Shown one piece after another: positions 1-5,229 of a stretch of 5,229 nt of DNA. The DNA is from RGIG8775 sp045612185 (GTDB lineage Bacteria > Bacillota > Clostridia > Oscillospirales > CAG-272): positions 1 to 5,229 of the forward strand of contig JAZKYO010000095.1 in the NCBI GenBank assembly GCA_045612185.1, given 5' to 3'. The translations under genes and the position numbers were made by a program. The notes beneath the pieces were generated by a model that was not told the DNA's origin, did not search any database, and was given only the letters and a program-made list of their open reading frames with translations. Each line of letters opens with the position of its first letter. Within the stretch, counting starts at the first letter, position 1.

Positions 1-1
1 C

Positions 2-159
2 CCTTGACTGGCGCCACCTCGCCGGTGGGGGCTCCACGTGGCTGCTGTGCGAACACACCTAAAAACTACAATTTGAACACATCAATCCCATTCGTGTGCA
101 GAAAAATGGCGGTGTCGAGCCGACATTTTTCGGAGTGCGACGGCTATGTTCGCACAATC
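2..159 (+). repeat. Left copy of long inverted repeat (intergenic, MITE-like)
   Basis: This segment is the reverse complement of 5072-5229. Positions 2-120 match 5111-5229 without a mismatch (119 bp). Positions 121-159 match with six substitutions (121, 130, 142, 144, 145, 146). Weaker, gapped similarity continues to the shared box CGGCGAGGAC at 202-211. The copy contains inverted boxes: CCTCGCCG (17-24) facing CGGCGAGG (202-209), and TGTGCGAACA (46-55) facing TGTTCGCACA (147-156). It also has small hairpins at 14-28, 46-57 and 113-125, and the palindrome CCACGTGG (34-41). Open frames crossing it show no protein features, so I regard it as non-coding. It reaches the window edge, so its outer boundary and any target-site duplication cannot be seen. 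Confidence 0.9.
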
Positions 160-225
160 TTCAAACCGTGAGGGCGAAGCCGACCAGCCCACCGCCAGGT
201 GCGGCGAGGACCCCCATAAAGGCAG

Positions 226-279
226 TTTGTATAAAAATCGCAGGCGAAAATTGTGATTTTCTACAAAGTTTTTGTTTTT
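226..279 (+). terminator. Terminator-like hairpin with T-rich tail upstream of the promoter
   Basis: TTTGTA (226-231) pairs with TACAAA (262-267). Inside it, AAAATCGCA (234-242) pairs with TGTGATTTT (252-260), using one G-U pair. The loop is 243-251, and there is a small internal loop (232-233 against 261). The stem is followed by GTTTTTGTTTTT (268-279), the T-rich tail expected of a plus-strand intrinsic terminator. It could end transcription arriving from the left repeat or from a gene beyond the window. The stem is AT-rich and therefore weaker than a classical terminator. Confidence 0.5.
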
Positions 280-312
280 CGGGTGATTTGTGAAAAAAAA
301 GCAAAAAAATCG

Positions 313-341
313 TTGACTAACACAAAAAAGTATGGTAGAAT
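313..341 (+). promoter_or_regulatory. Sigma-70-type promoter with extended -10 for the lipoprotein gene
   Basis: The -35 box TTGACT (313-318) is separated by exactly 17 bp from the -10 box TAGAAT (336-341). A TGG triplet (333-335) directly before the -10 gives an extended -10 element. The flanks are A/T-rich, including an A-tract at 293-308 upstream of the -35 that could act as an UP element. Transcription would start near 347-349, leaving a leader of about 80 nt before the ATG at 431. The near-consensus boxes suggest strong, housekeeping-type expression. Confidence 0.8.
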
Positions 342-354
342 GTACTATGTAAAA

Positions 355-402
355 CCGCCGAATGGGGTAATTGTGCGCTCGCGCATTCCCCGAATAAAGC
401 GG
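355..402 (+). promoter_or_regulatory. Structured 5' leader of the lipoprotein mRNA
   Basis: Three nested pairings can form in the transcribed leader. CCGC (355-358) pairs with GCGG (399-402), GGGG (364-367) with CCCC (388-391), and TGCG (374-377) with CGCA (382-385) around a CTCG loop. Internal loops separate them. The structure ends 15 nt before the GGAG ribosome binding site (417-420), so it leaves that site free. It could stabilise the mRNA or act as a regulatory fold. I do not recognise a known riboswitch class. Confidence 0.4.
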
Positions 403-430
403 AAAATCTTGAAAACGGAGAGAAAAGATA

Positions 431-2221
431 ATGAAGAAACTTTCACTCATTCTCATCGCTTTGCTTCTTTGCATAGCTCTCGTAGCGTGCGGCGGCGGCA
501 AGGACACCACCGCTCCTGACGGACCCGACACTCCCGGTGTTGACACACCCGTTGGTCCCGGCACAGACGTTGAGGACGACCACGTTCACACAAACAAGAC
601 TCTTGATGCCGTTGCGGCAACATGTACAACAGCGGGTCTCACAGACGGCGTTGTATGTAGCTCTTGCGGCAAGACAATCGTGGCTCAGGCGGCTACTCCT
701 CTTGCGCCCCATAACTACGTTAACGGCAAGTGCTCCGTTTGCGGAGCAACCTCCACAGGTAGCGTAGGTCTCGCAATGGTTGCTGATGCTGACGGCAACT
801 ACATTGTTGAGGGCATCGGAGAATGCACAGACGCTCAGATAGTTATTCCCGCTACTTACGAGGGCAAGCCCGTTGTGGCTATCGCTTCCTCGGCTTTCGC
901 TGAGAACGAGACGATTACTCAGGTTGTTATCCCCGGTTCTGTTAAGAAGGTGGGCAACAGTGCGTTCAACCGTTGCGTTAACCTTACAAGCTTAGTTCTT
1001 GAAGAGGGTATCGAGAATATCGGTGATAAGGCGTTCATGTACTGCGTATCTCTTGAGAGCGTAGTAATTCCCGACAGCGTTACAACACTTCAGACAGGCG
1101 CGTTCATGGCTTGCTACAACCTTGTTGAGGCAACTCTCGGCGCAGGTCTTGAAAAGCTTTCCAACGACGTATTCTTCGAGTGCTACAGCCTTGAGGTCGT
1201 TGATATCATGTCCAAGCTTACCGCTATCGGCGGCTGGGCGTTCTATGACTGTGACCTTCTTACAACAATTACATACGCAGGCACAGACGCTGACTGGAAC
1301 GCAATGAGCTTTGGCGACTATTGGGATGAAAACAGCGGCGCTTACAACGTTTCCTGCGCAGGCGGAAAGAGCGTTCACAAGCACATTTACGCTGACTGGT
1401 ACGAGTCGGGCGCTAAGTGCGAGTGGGCAAGAAAGTGTACAAAGTGCTCTGCTGTTCAGACCAAGTTTGAGCATGACGCTGCAAGCGCTGAGTGGACCTT
1501 CACCAGCGAGGGCGTTCTTAACAAGTGTAAGAAGTGCGGCAACGCAATCGACGCTTACCTTAAGAGCGACGTAATCCTTGCTCTCGACTTCGATAAGAAG
1601 GTTGCTGAGCAGATCGTTGACTACCCCTACTTCAGACTCGTTTCCGACGGCTCCAACACATACGAGAAGGACGGCGACAGAACTGTCTGGGGCGTTAACT
1701 CCACAACATGGCTTGACTATGACAAGAAGGCATTCGAGGATCTCAGCTACTACTCCATCACCGTTGATATGAAGGTTACACAGCCCGCAGGAGACTTCGT
1801 CAGAGATAACTCGGTTATCTCCTTCGTTCCCGGTAACAACAACGGCGCTAAGGTAGGTACAAAGAACGCTTGGATCTGGCAGGTTAAGTACGTTCCTGTG
1901 CTTGGCAAGCTTGCTACAAAGGCTCTCAACGGTACAGACAAGGCAACTTGGAAGACCGAGGCTACAGAAGACCTTCTTCTTCAGTTCGCGGGCAAGTCGG
2001 CGGATCTTCCTCTCAACAAGTGGGTAACTGTTGACGTTGTTTGCGATATCGAGGCTAAGCTTTCTTACATCTTTGTTGACGGTCAGCCCATCGGCTCGGT
2101 TGCTACCTTCGACTATGACGATACAGGTTATGGCGATGCGTTCACCTTCAGATTCTGTGACGTTACAAACTTTGGTACAAAGTTTGACAACTTCAAGATT
2201 CAGGCAATGACCGCTAAGTAA
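431..2221 (+). CDS. Secreted BspA-like leucine-rich-repeat lipoprotein
   Basis: This 596-residue protein is predicted to be exported and lipid-anchored on the outer face of the membrane. Residues 1-19 form a signal peptide (MKK plus a hydrophobic core), ending in the lipobox LVAC with the lipidated Cys20. A Gly/Pro/Asp-rich linker follows (21-50). Next come a Cys/His module (H51, H53, C65, C76, C79, H94, C101, C104), six 23-residue leucine-rich repeats (142-279), a second Cys/His module (H316, H318, C330, C336, C339, H348, C366, C369), and a beta-strand-rich C-terminal region (about 380-593). That last region resembles a laminin-G/concanavalin-type jelly roll, which I infer from pattern only. 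The start is set by GGAG at 417-420 and by the signal peptide following directly. BspA-type repeats are known for adhesion and protein or glycan binding, but the ligand here is unknown. The promoter at 313-341 lies just upstream. Confidence 0.88.
   Translation: MKKLSLILIALLLCIALVACGGGKDTTAPDGPDTPGVDTPVGPGTDVEDDHVHTNKTLDAVAATCTTAGLTDGVVCSSCGKTIVAQAATPLAPHNYVNGKCSVCGATSTGSVGLAMVADADGNYIVEGIGECTDAQIVIPATYEGKPVVAIASSAFAENETITQVVIPGSVKKVGNSAFNRCVNLTSLVLEEGIENIGDKAFMYCVSLESVVIPDSVTTLQTGAFMACYNLVEATLGAGLEKLSNDVFFECYSLEVVDIMSKLTAIGGWAFYDCDLLTTITYAGTDADWNAMSFGDYWDENSGAYNVSCAGGKSVHKHIYADWYESGAKCEWARKCTKCSAVQTKFEHDAASAEWTFTSEGVLNKCKKCGNAIDAYLKSDVILALDFDKKVAEQIVDYPYFRLVSDGSNTYEKDGDRTVWGVNSTTWLDYDKKAFEDLSYYSITVDMKVTQPAGDFVRDNSVISFVPGNNNGAKVGTKNAWIWQVKYVPVLGKLATKALNGTDKATWKTEATEDLLLQFAGKSADLPLNKWVTVDVVCDIEAKLSYIFVDGQPIGSVATFDYDDTGYGDAFTFRFCDVTNFGTKFDNFKIQAMTAK
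854..1267 (+). repeat. Six 23-residue BspA-type leucine-rich repeats within the lipoprotein
   Basis: The encoded protein has the repeat signature AF or VF at residues 155, 178, 201, 224, 247 and 270, an exact 23-residue period. Units run 142-164, 165-187, 188-210, 211-233, 234-256 and 257-279. Five units carry Cys three residues after the Phe (C182, C205, C228, C251, C274); the first has Asn159 there. The IPxSV and AFxxCxxL patterns are typical of the LRR_5 (BspA/TpLRR) type. The units are diverged at DNA level, so this is a protein repeat and not a recent DNA duplication. Confidence 0.9.
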
Positions 2222-2247
2222 TAAAGCTAACTGAATTTAATCAATTC

Positions 2248-2261
2248 CCCTCGCAAGAGGG
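2248..2261 (+). promoter_or_regulatory. Small GCAA-tetraloop hairpin after the lipoprotein gene
   Basis: CCCTC (2248-2252) pairs perfectly with GAGGG (2257-2261) around a GCAA loop, a GNRA tetraloop that gives unusual stability and can dock with receptors. It has no T-run, so it is not itself a terminator. It lies 8 nt before the larger hairpin at 2269-2293. Its 5' arm overlaps TTCCCC (2245-2250), which could instead pair with GGGGAA (2272-2277) in that hairpin. Confidence 0.5.
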
Positions 2262-2268
2262 CGACACC

Positions 2269-2295
2269 AAGGGGGAACTGCGTGTTCCCCCTTTT
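2269..2295 (+). terminator. Likely intrinsic terminator or attenuator between lipoprotein and PHP genes
   Basis: AAGGGGGAAC (2269-2278) pairs perfectly with GTTCCCCCTT (2284-2293) around a TGCGT loop. TTTT (2292-2295) follows and overlaps the stem end, and then come GAAATTTTG. The strong GC core suggests termination after the lipoprotein gene, while the short T-run may leave it leaky. No clear promoter lies between it and the next start codon, so downstream expression may depend on readthrough. The stem could also protect the 3' end of the lipoprotein mRNA. Confidence 0.65.
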
Positions 2296-2314
2296 GAAAT
2301 TTTGAGGAGACAGC

Positions 2315-3118
2315 ATGAAAATAGCACACGATTTTCACATACACACGCATTTGTCGGTGTGCGCCAAAGACAGCGCTACCGTTGAGCATTACAAAAATAC
2401 CGCCGAAAAGCTTGGGCTTAATAAGCTGGGCTTTGCCGACCATTTCTGGGACGAGAGCTGCGGCGAGCCTTGGAATAATTTCTATAAACGCCAAGGGCTT
2501 GAGCACGTTCTTGAGCTTAAAAAGGAAATTGCGGCAACTGATTTCGGCACAACAAAGGTCTATTTCGGCTGCGAAACCGAGTACGACCCCCGCAATAAAG
2601 GCGCGGCTATCACTCCCGCGGTGGCTGAGCAGTTCGATTTTATCATCGTGCCTAACTCGCATACCCACATGATGATGCCCAAGGAGCTTTACGAGCCCTA
2701 CGAAAAGCATAAGCAATTTATGATTGACGCCTACAATCAGATACTTGATTGCGACGTCAGCAAGTATATTTTGTCTATGGCGCACCCCTTTGAGGCGGTT
2801 TGCTGCCCGTATGACAACGTTATCCTTATGGAGTTGATGAGCGATGACGATTACCGCCGTGTTTTTGACCGCACGGCAGAGAAGGGAATCGCCGTGGAGA
2901 TAAACACCTCGGGGCTTCGCCGCTACAAGAGCGCGCAGGAGATTCTCGACTCACAGCCCATGAGAATGTTCGGGCTTGCCAAGGAGTGCGGATGTAAATT
3001 CACCTTTGGCAGCGACTCGCACGCCGACGGCGATCACGCCCGCTACGCTGAGATCTGTCAAACGGTGTCGGACGGCTTGGAGCTTGAGGAGAAAGACCTT
3101 GCCGAATTGGTCAGATAA
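2315..3118 (+). CDS. PHP-domain phosphoesterase, histidinol-phosphatase type
   Basis: This is a 267-residue cytoplasmic metal-dependent phosphoesterase, about the usual length of HisK/HisJ-type histidinol phosphatases. All PHP metal-ligand motifs are visible: HIH (H8, H10) near the N-terminus, ADH (H43), GCETEY (E87), NSHTH (H116, H118), MAHP (H157), VEINTSG (E195) and GSDSH (D234, H236). This set fits a trinuclear-metal active site that hydrolyses phosphomonoesters. No other histidine-biosynthesis gene is nearby, so histidinol phosphate is only one possible substrate. Lying beside a hexosaminidase, it may act on a sugar phosphate (inference). The start is supported by GAGGAG at 2304-2309, 5 nt before the ATG. 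The only visible route for transcription is through the hairpin at 2269-2293, and the next gene starts 37 bp downstream. Confidence 0.88.
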   Translation: MKIAHDFHIHTHLSVCAKDSATVEHYKNTAEKLGLNKLGFADHFWDESCGEPWNNFYKRQGLEHVLELKKEIAATDFGTTKVYFGCETEYDPRNKGAAITPAVAEQFDFIIVPNSHTHMMMPKELYEPYEKHKQFMIDAYNQILDCDVSKYILSMAHPFEAVCCPYDNVILMELMSDDDYRRVFDRTAEKGIAVEINTSGLRRYKSAQEILDSQPMRMFGLAKECGCKFTFGSDSHADGDHARYAEICQTVSDGLELEEKDLAELVR

Positions 3119-3155
3119 ATTTTTTGTTTGTATCGCATAACAAAAGGAGAAGATT

Positions 3156-5009
3156 ATGAAAGCATTGAATCTTAGTAAACTTGACCCCAAGCTTCGCGCG
3201 GCTGCGGAGGTGGTTGCCCCCGAGCTTGGCACGGAGATTTCCGAAAACGGTGCGGTTATCACCGCTAAGGAATGTGACCGCCTTACGGTAAAGAAAACCG
3301 CTGAGGGCTATGAGATAGGCTACTCGCACCTTTCGGAGTTCTGCCGCGGTCTTACGAGACTTGAAAGCGCCGACGGCGCCGAAGTGGACGAAAAAAGTTG
3401 GATGACAAGCCTTTGCTATATGGCGGACGCGTCAAGAAACGCCGTTCCTTCGGTTGACGGGGCTAAAAAGCTGATGCGACTTCTGGCGCTTATGGGCTAC
3501 GACTCCATGATGCTCTACACCGAGGACACTTACGAGGTTCCCGAGTACCCCCATTTCGGCTACATGCGCGGTCGCTATACCACCGAGGAGATTCGTGAGC
3601 TTGTCGCTTACGGTGAGGTTATCGGAATAGAGCTTGTTCCCTGTATTCAGGCGCTTGCTCACTTTACGGCGTTTATGAAGAATCCCGCTCTTAGGGATAT
3701 GCTTGAGTGCGACGATATTCTTCTTATCGGCTCGGAAAAAACCTACGATTTCCTTGAAGCTGTGTTCCGTCAGTGCGCGGCTTGCTTCAAGTCAAGAAAA
3801 ATCAACATCGGTATGGACGAGGCGCATATGGTGGGCCGCGGAAAATATCTCGACATCAACGGTTACAGAAAGCCTGCCGACGTTATGCTCGAGCATCTTA
3901 CGCGCGTGGTTGAAATTGCTCACAAATACGGCTTTGAGCCTATGATGTGGAGCGATATGTTCTTCAGAATGCAGTTTGGCGGAGCGTATTACAAATCCGA
4001 GGGCTCAATATCCGAGGAAGTGTGCGCAAAGGTTCCCGAGGGCTTGACTCTTATTTATTGGGACTACTACAACTCAAACGAAAAGCTTCTTGAAAATATG
4101 TTCAGATGCCACAAGCAGTTTAATAACCCCACCGCTTTTGCGGGCGGTGCGTGGAAGTGGTACGGTCTTACCACGTACTGCTGGTACTCGCTTATAAATA
4201 CCGCCGCCGAGCTTAAGGAGGCAAAAAAGGCGGGAGTTACCGACATTATTTCCACGGGTTGGGGTGACAACGGAAGCGAGGCTTCTCAGTTCTCTAATAT
4301 GGCGGTCAACCTCTACTACGCCGAGAACGCCTACGGCAATACCTCCGACGAGAATATGAACGTCCGCGCAAAGGAGGTCTTTGGGGAGGATTTTGATACT
4401 CTTATGCTCTTTGACCTTCCCGACAGACTTACAGGCGAAGAAAACCGCAAGCAGAATGCTTCCTGCCCCTCAAGATATCTATTCTTCAACGACCCAATTA
4501 TCGGTCTTATGGACAGACATATGGAGGCGGATAAGGTGGGAGCTTATTACGCCGATGCGGCAAAGACTCTCCACGCCAAGAAGAACAGCAAGTTCGGCTA
4601 CGGCCTTGAAACACTCGCTTGTCTTTGCGACGTGCTTGAGCTTAAGGCGACTTTGGGAATAGAACTTCGTGCGGCTTATAAGGCGGGCAACAAGGACGAG
4701 CTTAAGAGGCTCGCAAACGAGGTTATGCCCGAGATTTCCAAGAGGACCGAAGTGTTCTATCAGACCTTCAAAAAGCAATGGTATGCGGAGAACAAGCTCT
4801 TTGGATTTGAGGTTCAGGATATCCGTTTCGGCGGTATTCTCAAGAGATACGAGGCGGTTGCCGAGATAATCAATATGTATCTTGATGGCAGTCTTGACAG
4901 AATTGAGGCGCTTGAGTGCGACATCATTCCTCACTGGGATCAGGGTGACGGAAAGTACATAATCCAAAACAGCTACGCAGCGGTAACCACCCCCGCAAAT
5001 CTTGGCTAG
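3156..5009 (+). CDS. Cytoplasmic GH20 beta-N-acetylhexosaminidase (GcnA-like)
   Basis: This 617-residue glycoside hydrolase is predicted to remove terminal beta-linked GlcNAc or GalNAc (possibly glucosamine) from oligosaccharides. Residues about 1-80 form the small alpha/beta domain that precedes GH20 barrels, ending in the family-like FCRGLTRLE (62-70). A TIM barrel spans about 83-370, with DASRNAVPS (91-99) at its first strand and the catalytic motif NIGMDEAH. In that motif Asp221 would position the substrate acetamido group and Glu222 would be the acid/base. Pocket aromatics include W265, W302, W333, W335 and W369. A helical C-terminal domain follows (about 395-605). The length matches Streptococcus GcnA-type enzymes. 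There is no signal peptide, so the substrate must be imported or recycled, for example chitobiose or wall-derived fragments (inference). AGGAGA at 3145-3150 supports the start. It probably forms an operon with the PHP gene. I see no classical terminator after it; the repeat begins 18 bp beyond the stop. Confidence 0.92.
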   Translation: MKALNLSKLDPKLRAAAEVVAPELGTEISENGAVITAKECDRLTVKKTAEGYEIGYSHLSEFCRGLTRLESADGAEVDEKSWMTSLCYMADASRNAVPSVDGAKKLMRLLALMGYDSMMLYTEDTYEVPEYPHFGYMRGRYTTEEIRELVAYGEVIGIELVPCIQALAHFTAFMKNPALRDMLECDDILLIGSEKTYDFLEAVFRQCAACFKSRKINIGMDEAHMVGRGKYLDINGYRKPADVMLEHLTRVVEIAHKYGFEPMMWSDMFFRMQFGGAYYKSEGSISEEVCAKVPEGLTLIYWDYYNSNEKLLENMFRCHKQFNNPTAFAGGAWKWYGLTTYCWYSLINTAAELKEAKKAGVTDIISTGWGDNGSEASQFSNMAVNLYYAENAYGNTSDENMNVRAKEVFGEDFDTLMLFDLPDRLTGEENRKQNASCPSRYLFFNDPIIGLMDRHMEADKVGAYYADAAKTLHAKKNSKFGYGLETLACLCDVLELKATLGIELRAAYKAGNKDELKRLANEVMPEISKRTEVFYQTFKKQWYAENKLFGFEVQDIRFGGILKRYEAVAEIINMYLDGSLDRIEALECDIIPHWDQGDGKYIIQNSYAAVTTPANLG

Positions 5010-5031
5010 TGGAAAAATTTAAGATTGTCCT

Positions 5032-5058
5032 CGCCGGACGGGCCTGTTGCCTTCGGCG
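5032..5058 (+). other. Possible weak hairpin after the hexosaminidase gene
   Basis: CGCCG (5032-5036) can pair with CGGCG (5054-5058) across an 18-nt loop, or GGGC (5040-5043) with GCCC (5058-5061) as an alternative. No T-run follows. This is the inner, degenerate part of the right repeat. It may serve as a weak 3'-end structure, but I would not call it a terminator. Confidence 0.25.
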
Positions 5059-5071
5059 CCCACGATTTAGG

Positions 5072-5229
5072 GATTGTGCGAACAACACGGTCGCACTCCG
5101 TAAAATGTCCGCTCGACACCGCCATTTTTCTGCACACGAATGGGATTGATGTGTTCAAATTGTAGTTTTTAGGTGTGTTCGCACAGCAGCCACGTGGAGC
5201 CCCCACCGGCGAGGTGGCGCCAGTCAAGG
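5072..5229 (-). repeat. Right copy of long inverted repeat (intergenic, MITE-like)
   Basis: This is the inverted partner of 2-159, at 152 of 158 identical positions. Read on the minus strand it starts at 5229 and continues, with weaker similarity, to the shared box at 5027-5036, only 18 bp after the stop codon of the hexosaminidase gene. The same nested boxes are present: CGGCGAGG (5207-5214) facing CCTCGCCG (5029-5036), and TGTTCGCACA (5176-5185) facing TGTGCGAACA (5075-5084), in + strand order. A 73-codon minus-strand frame (5006-5227) lies across it. That frame has no recognisable domain and is most likely a chance reading of the repeat. Confidence 0.9.

Noticed and set aside
4..33. Outward or inward promoter in the repeat, from TTGACT at its start
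   Set aside because: The sequence 17 bp downstream is GC-rich with no -10-like box on that strand.
96..293. Plus-strand 65-codon frame starting in the left repeat
   Set aside because: It crosses the repeat and the terminator-like hairpin, lacks a ribosome binding site, and has no protein-like features.
82..564. Minus-strand 160-codon frame over the promoter and lipoprotein start
   Set aside because: It runs antisense to a clear promoter, signal peptide and linker. Its sequence is low-complexity and reads as a shadow of the GC-rich linker and repeat.
3122..3145. Hairpin TTTTGTT/AACAAAA between the PHP and GH20 genes as a terminator
   Set aside because: The stem is almost all A-U with a 10-nt loop, no T-run follows, and it abuts the ribosome binding site. 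At most it could modulate translation slightly.
5006..5227. Minus-strand 73-codon frame across the right repeat, as a possible small protein
   Set aside because: It lies in the repeat and overlaps the stop of the GH20 gene. It has no domain or hydrophobic segment and no ribosome binding site that I can see. The left copy loses the same frame beyond the identical part.
1..5229. Complete linear plasmid or phage with terminal inverted repeats
   Set aside because: There is no replication, terminal-protein, packaging or mobilisation gene. The content is ordinary chromosomal metabolism and surface protein.

Overview
The window looks like chromosomal DNA of an uncultured gut-type Clostridia, for example Oscillospirales or Christensenellales relatives. 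This is inferred, not proven, from three things: a BspA-like leucine-rich-repeat lipoprotein, strong AGGAG-type ribosome binding sites, and moderate-GC coding with rather GC-rich dispersed intergenic repeats. Three genes, all on the + strand, fill positions 431-5009. There is no tRNA, rRNA, CRISPR array, transposase, integrase or phage gene.

Layout. Positions 2-159 (with weaker homology to about 211) hold a repeat that reappears in inverted orientation at 5072-5229 (weaker homology to about 5027). The two copies form long near-perfect inverted repeats that run to both ends of the window. Positions 212-430 hold a terminator-like hairpin (226-279), a strong extended -10 sigma-70 type promoter (313-341), and a structured leader (355-402). 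Gene 1 (431-2221) encodes a secreted lipoprotein with two Cys/His zinc-ribbon-like modules, six 23-residue leucine-rich repeats and a C-terminal beta-rich region. The 93-bp gap after it carries two hairpins, the second a likely intrinsic terminator or attenuator. Gene 2 (2315-3118) is a PHP-domain phosphoesterase of the histidinol-phosphatase type with all expected metal ligands. Gene 3 (3156-5009) follows after 37 bp and is a cytoplasmic GH20 beta-N-acetylhexosaminidase resembling GcnA-type enzymes. The right repeat begins almost at its stop codon.

How the genes may work together (inference). The promoter drives the abundant surface lipoprotein. Partial readthrough of the hairpin at 2269-2293 could feed lower expression of the phosphatase and hexosaminidase. 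GH20 without a signal peptide implies cleavage of an imported amino-sugar oligosaccharide. A PHP phosphatase beside it could act on a phosphorylated sugar or an unrelated metabolite, and nothing here fixes its substrate. The lipoprotein could bind glycans or host or community surfaces.

I see no clearly novel defence or mobile system. The most unusual signal is the pair of long inverted repeats, each an imperfect palindrome with nested inverted boxes. It is best read as a dispersed non-coding, MITE-like or structured intergenic repeat at which an assembly contig probably ended.
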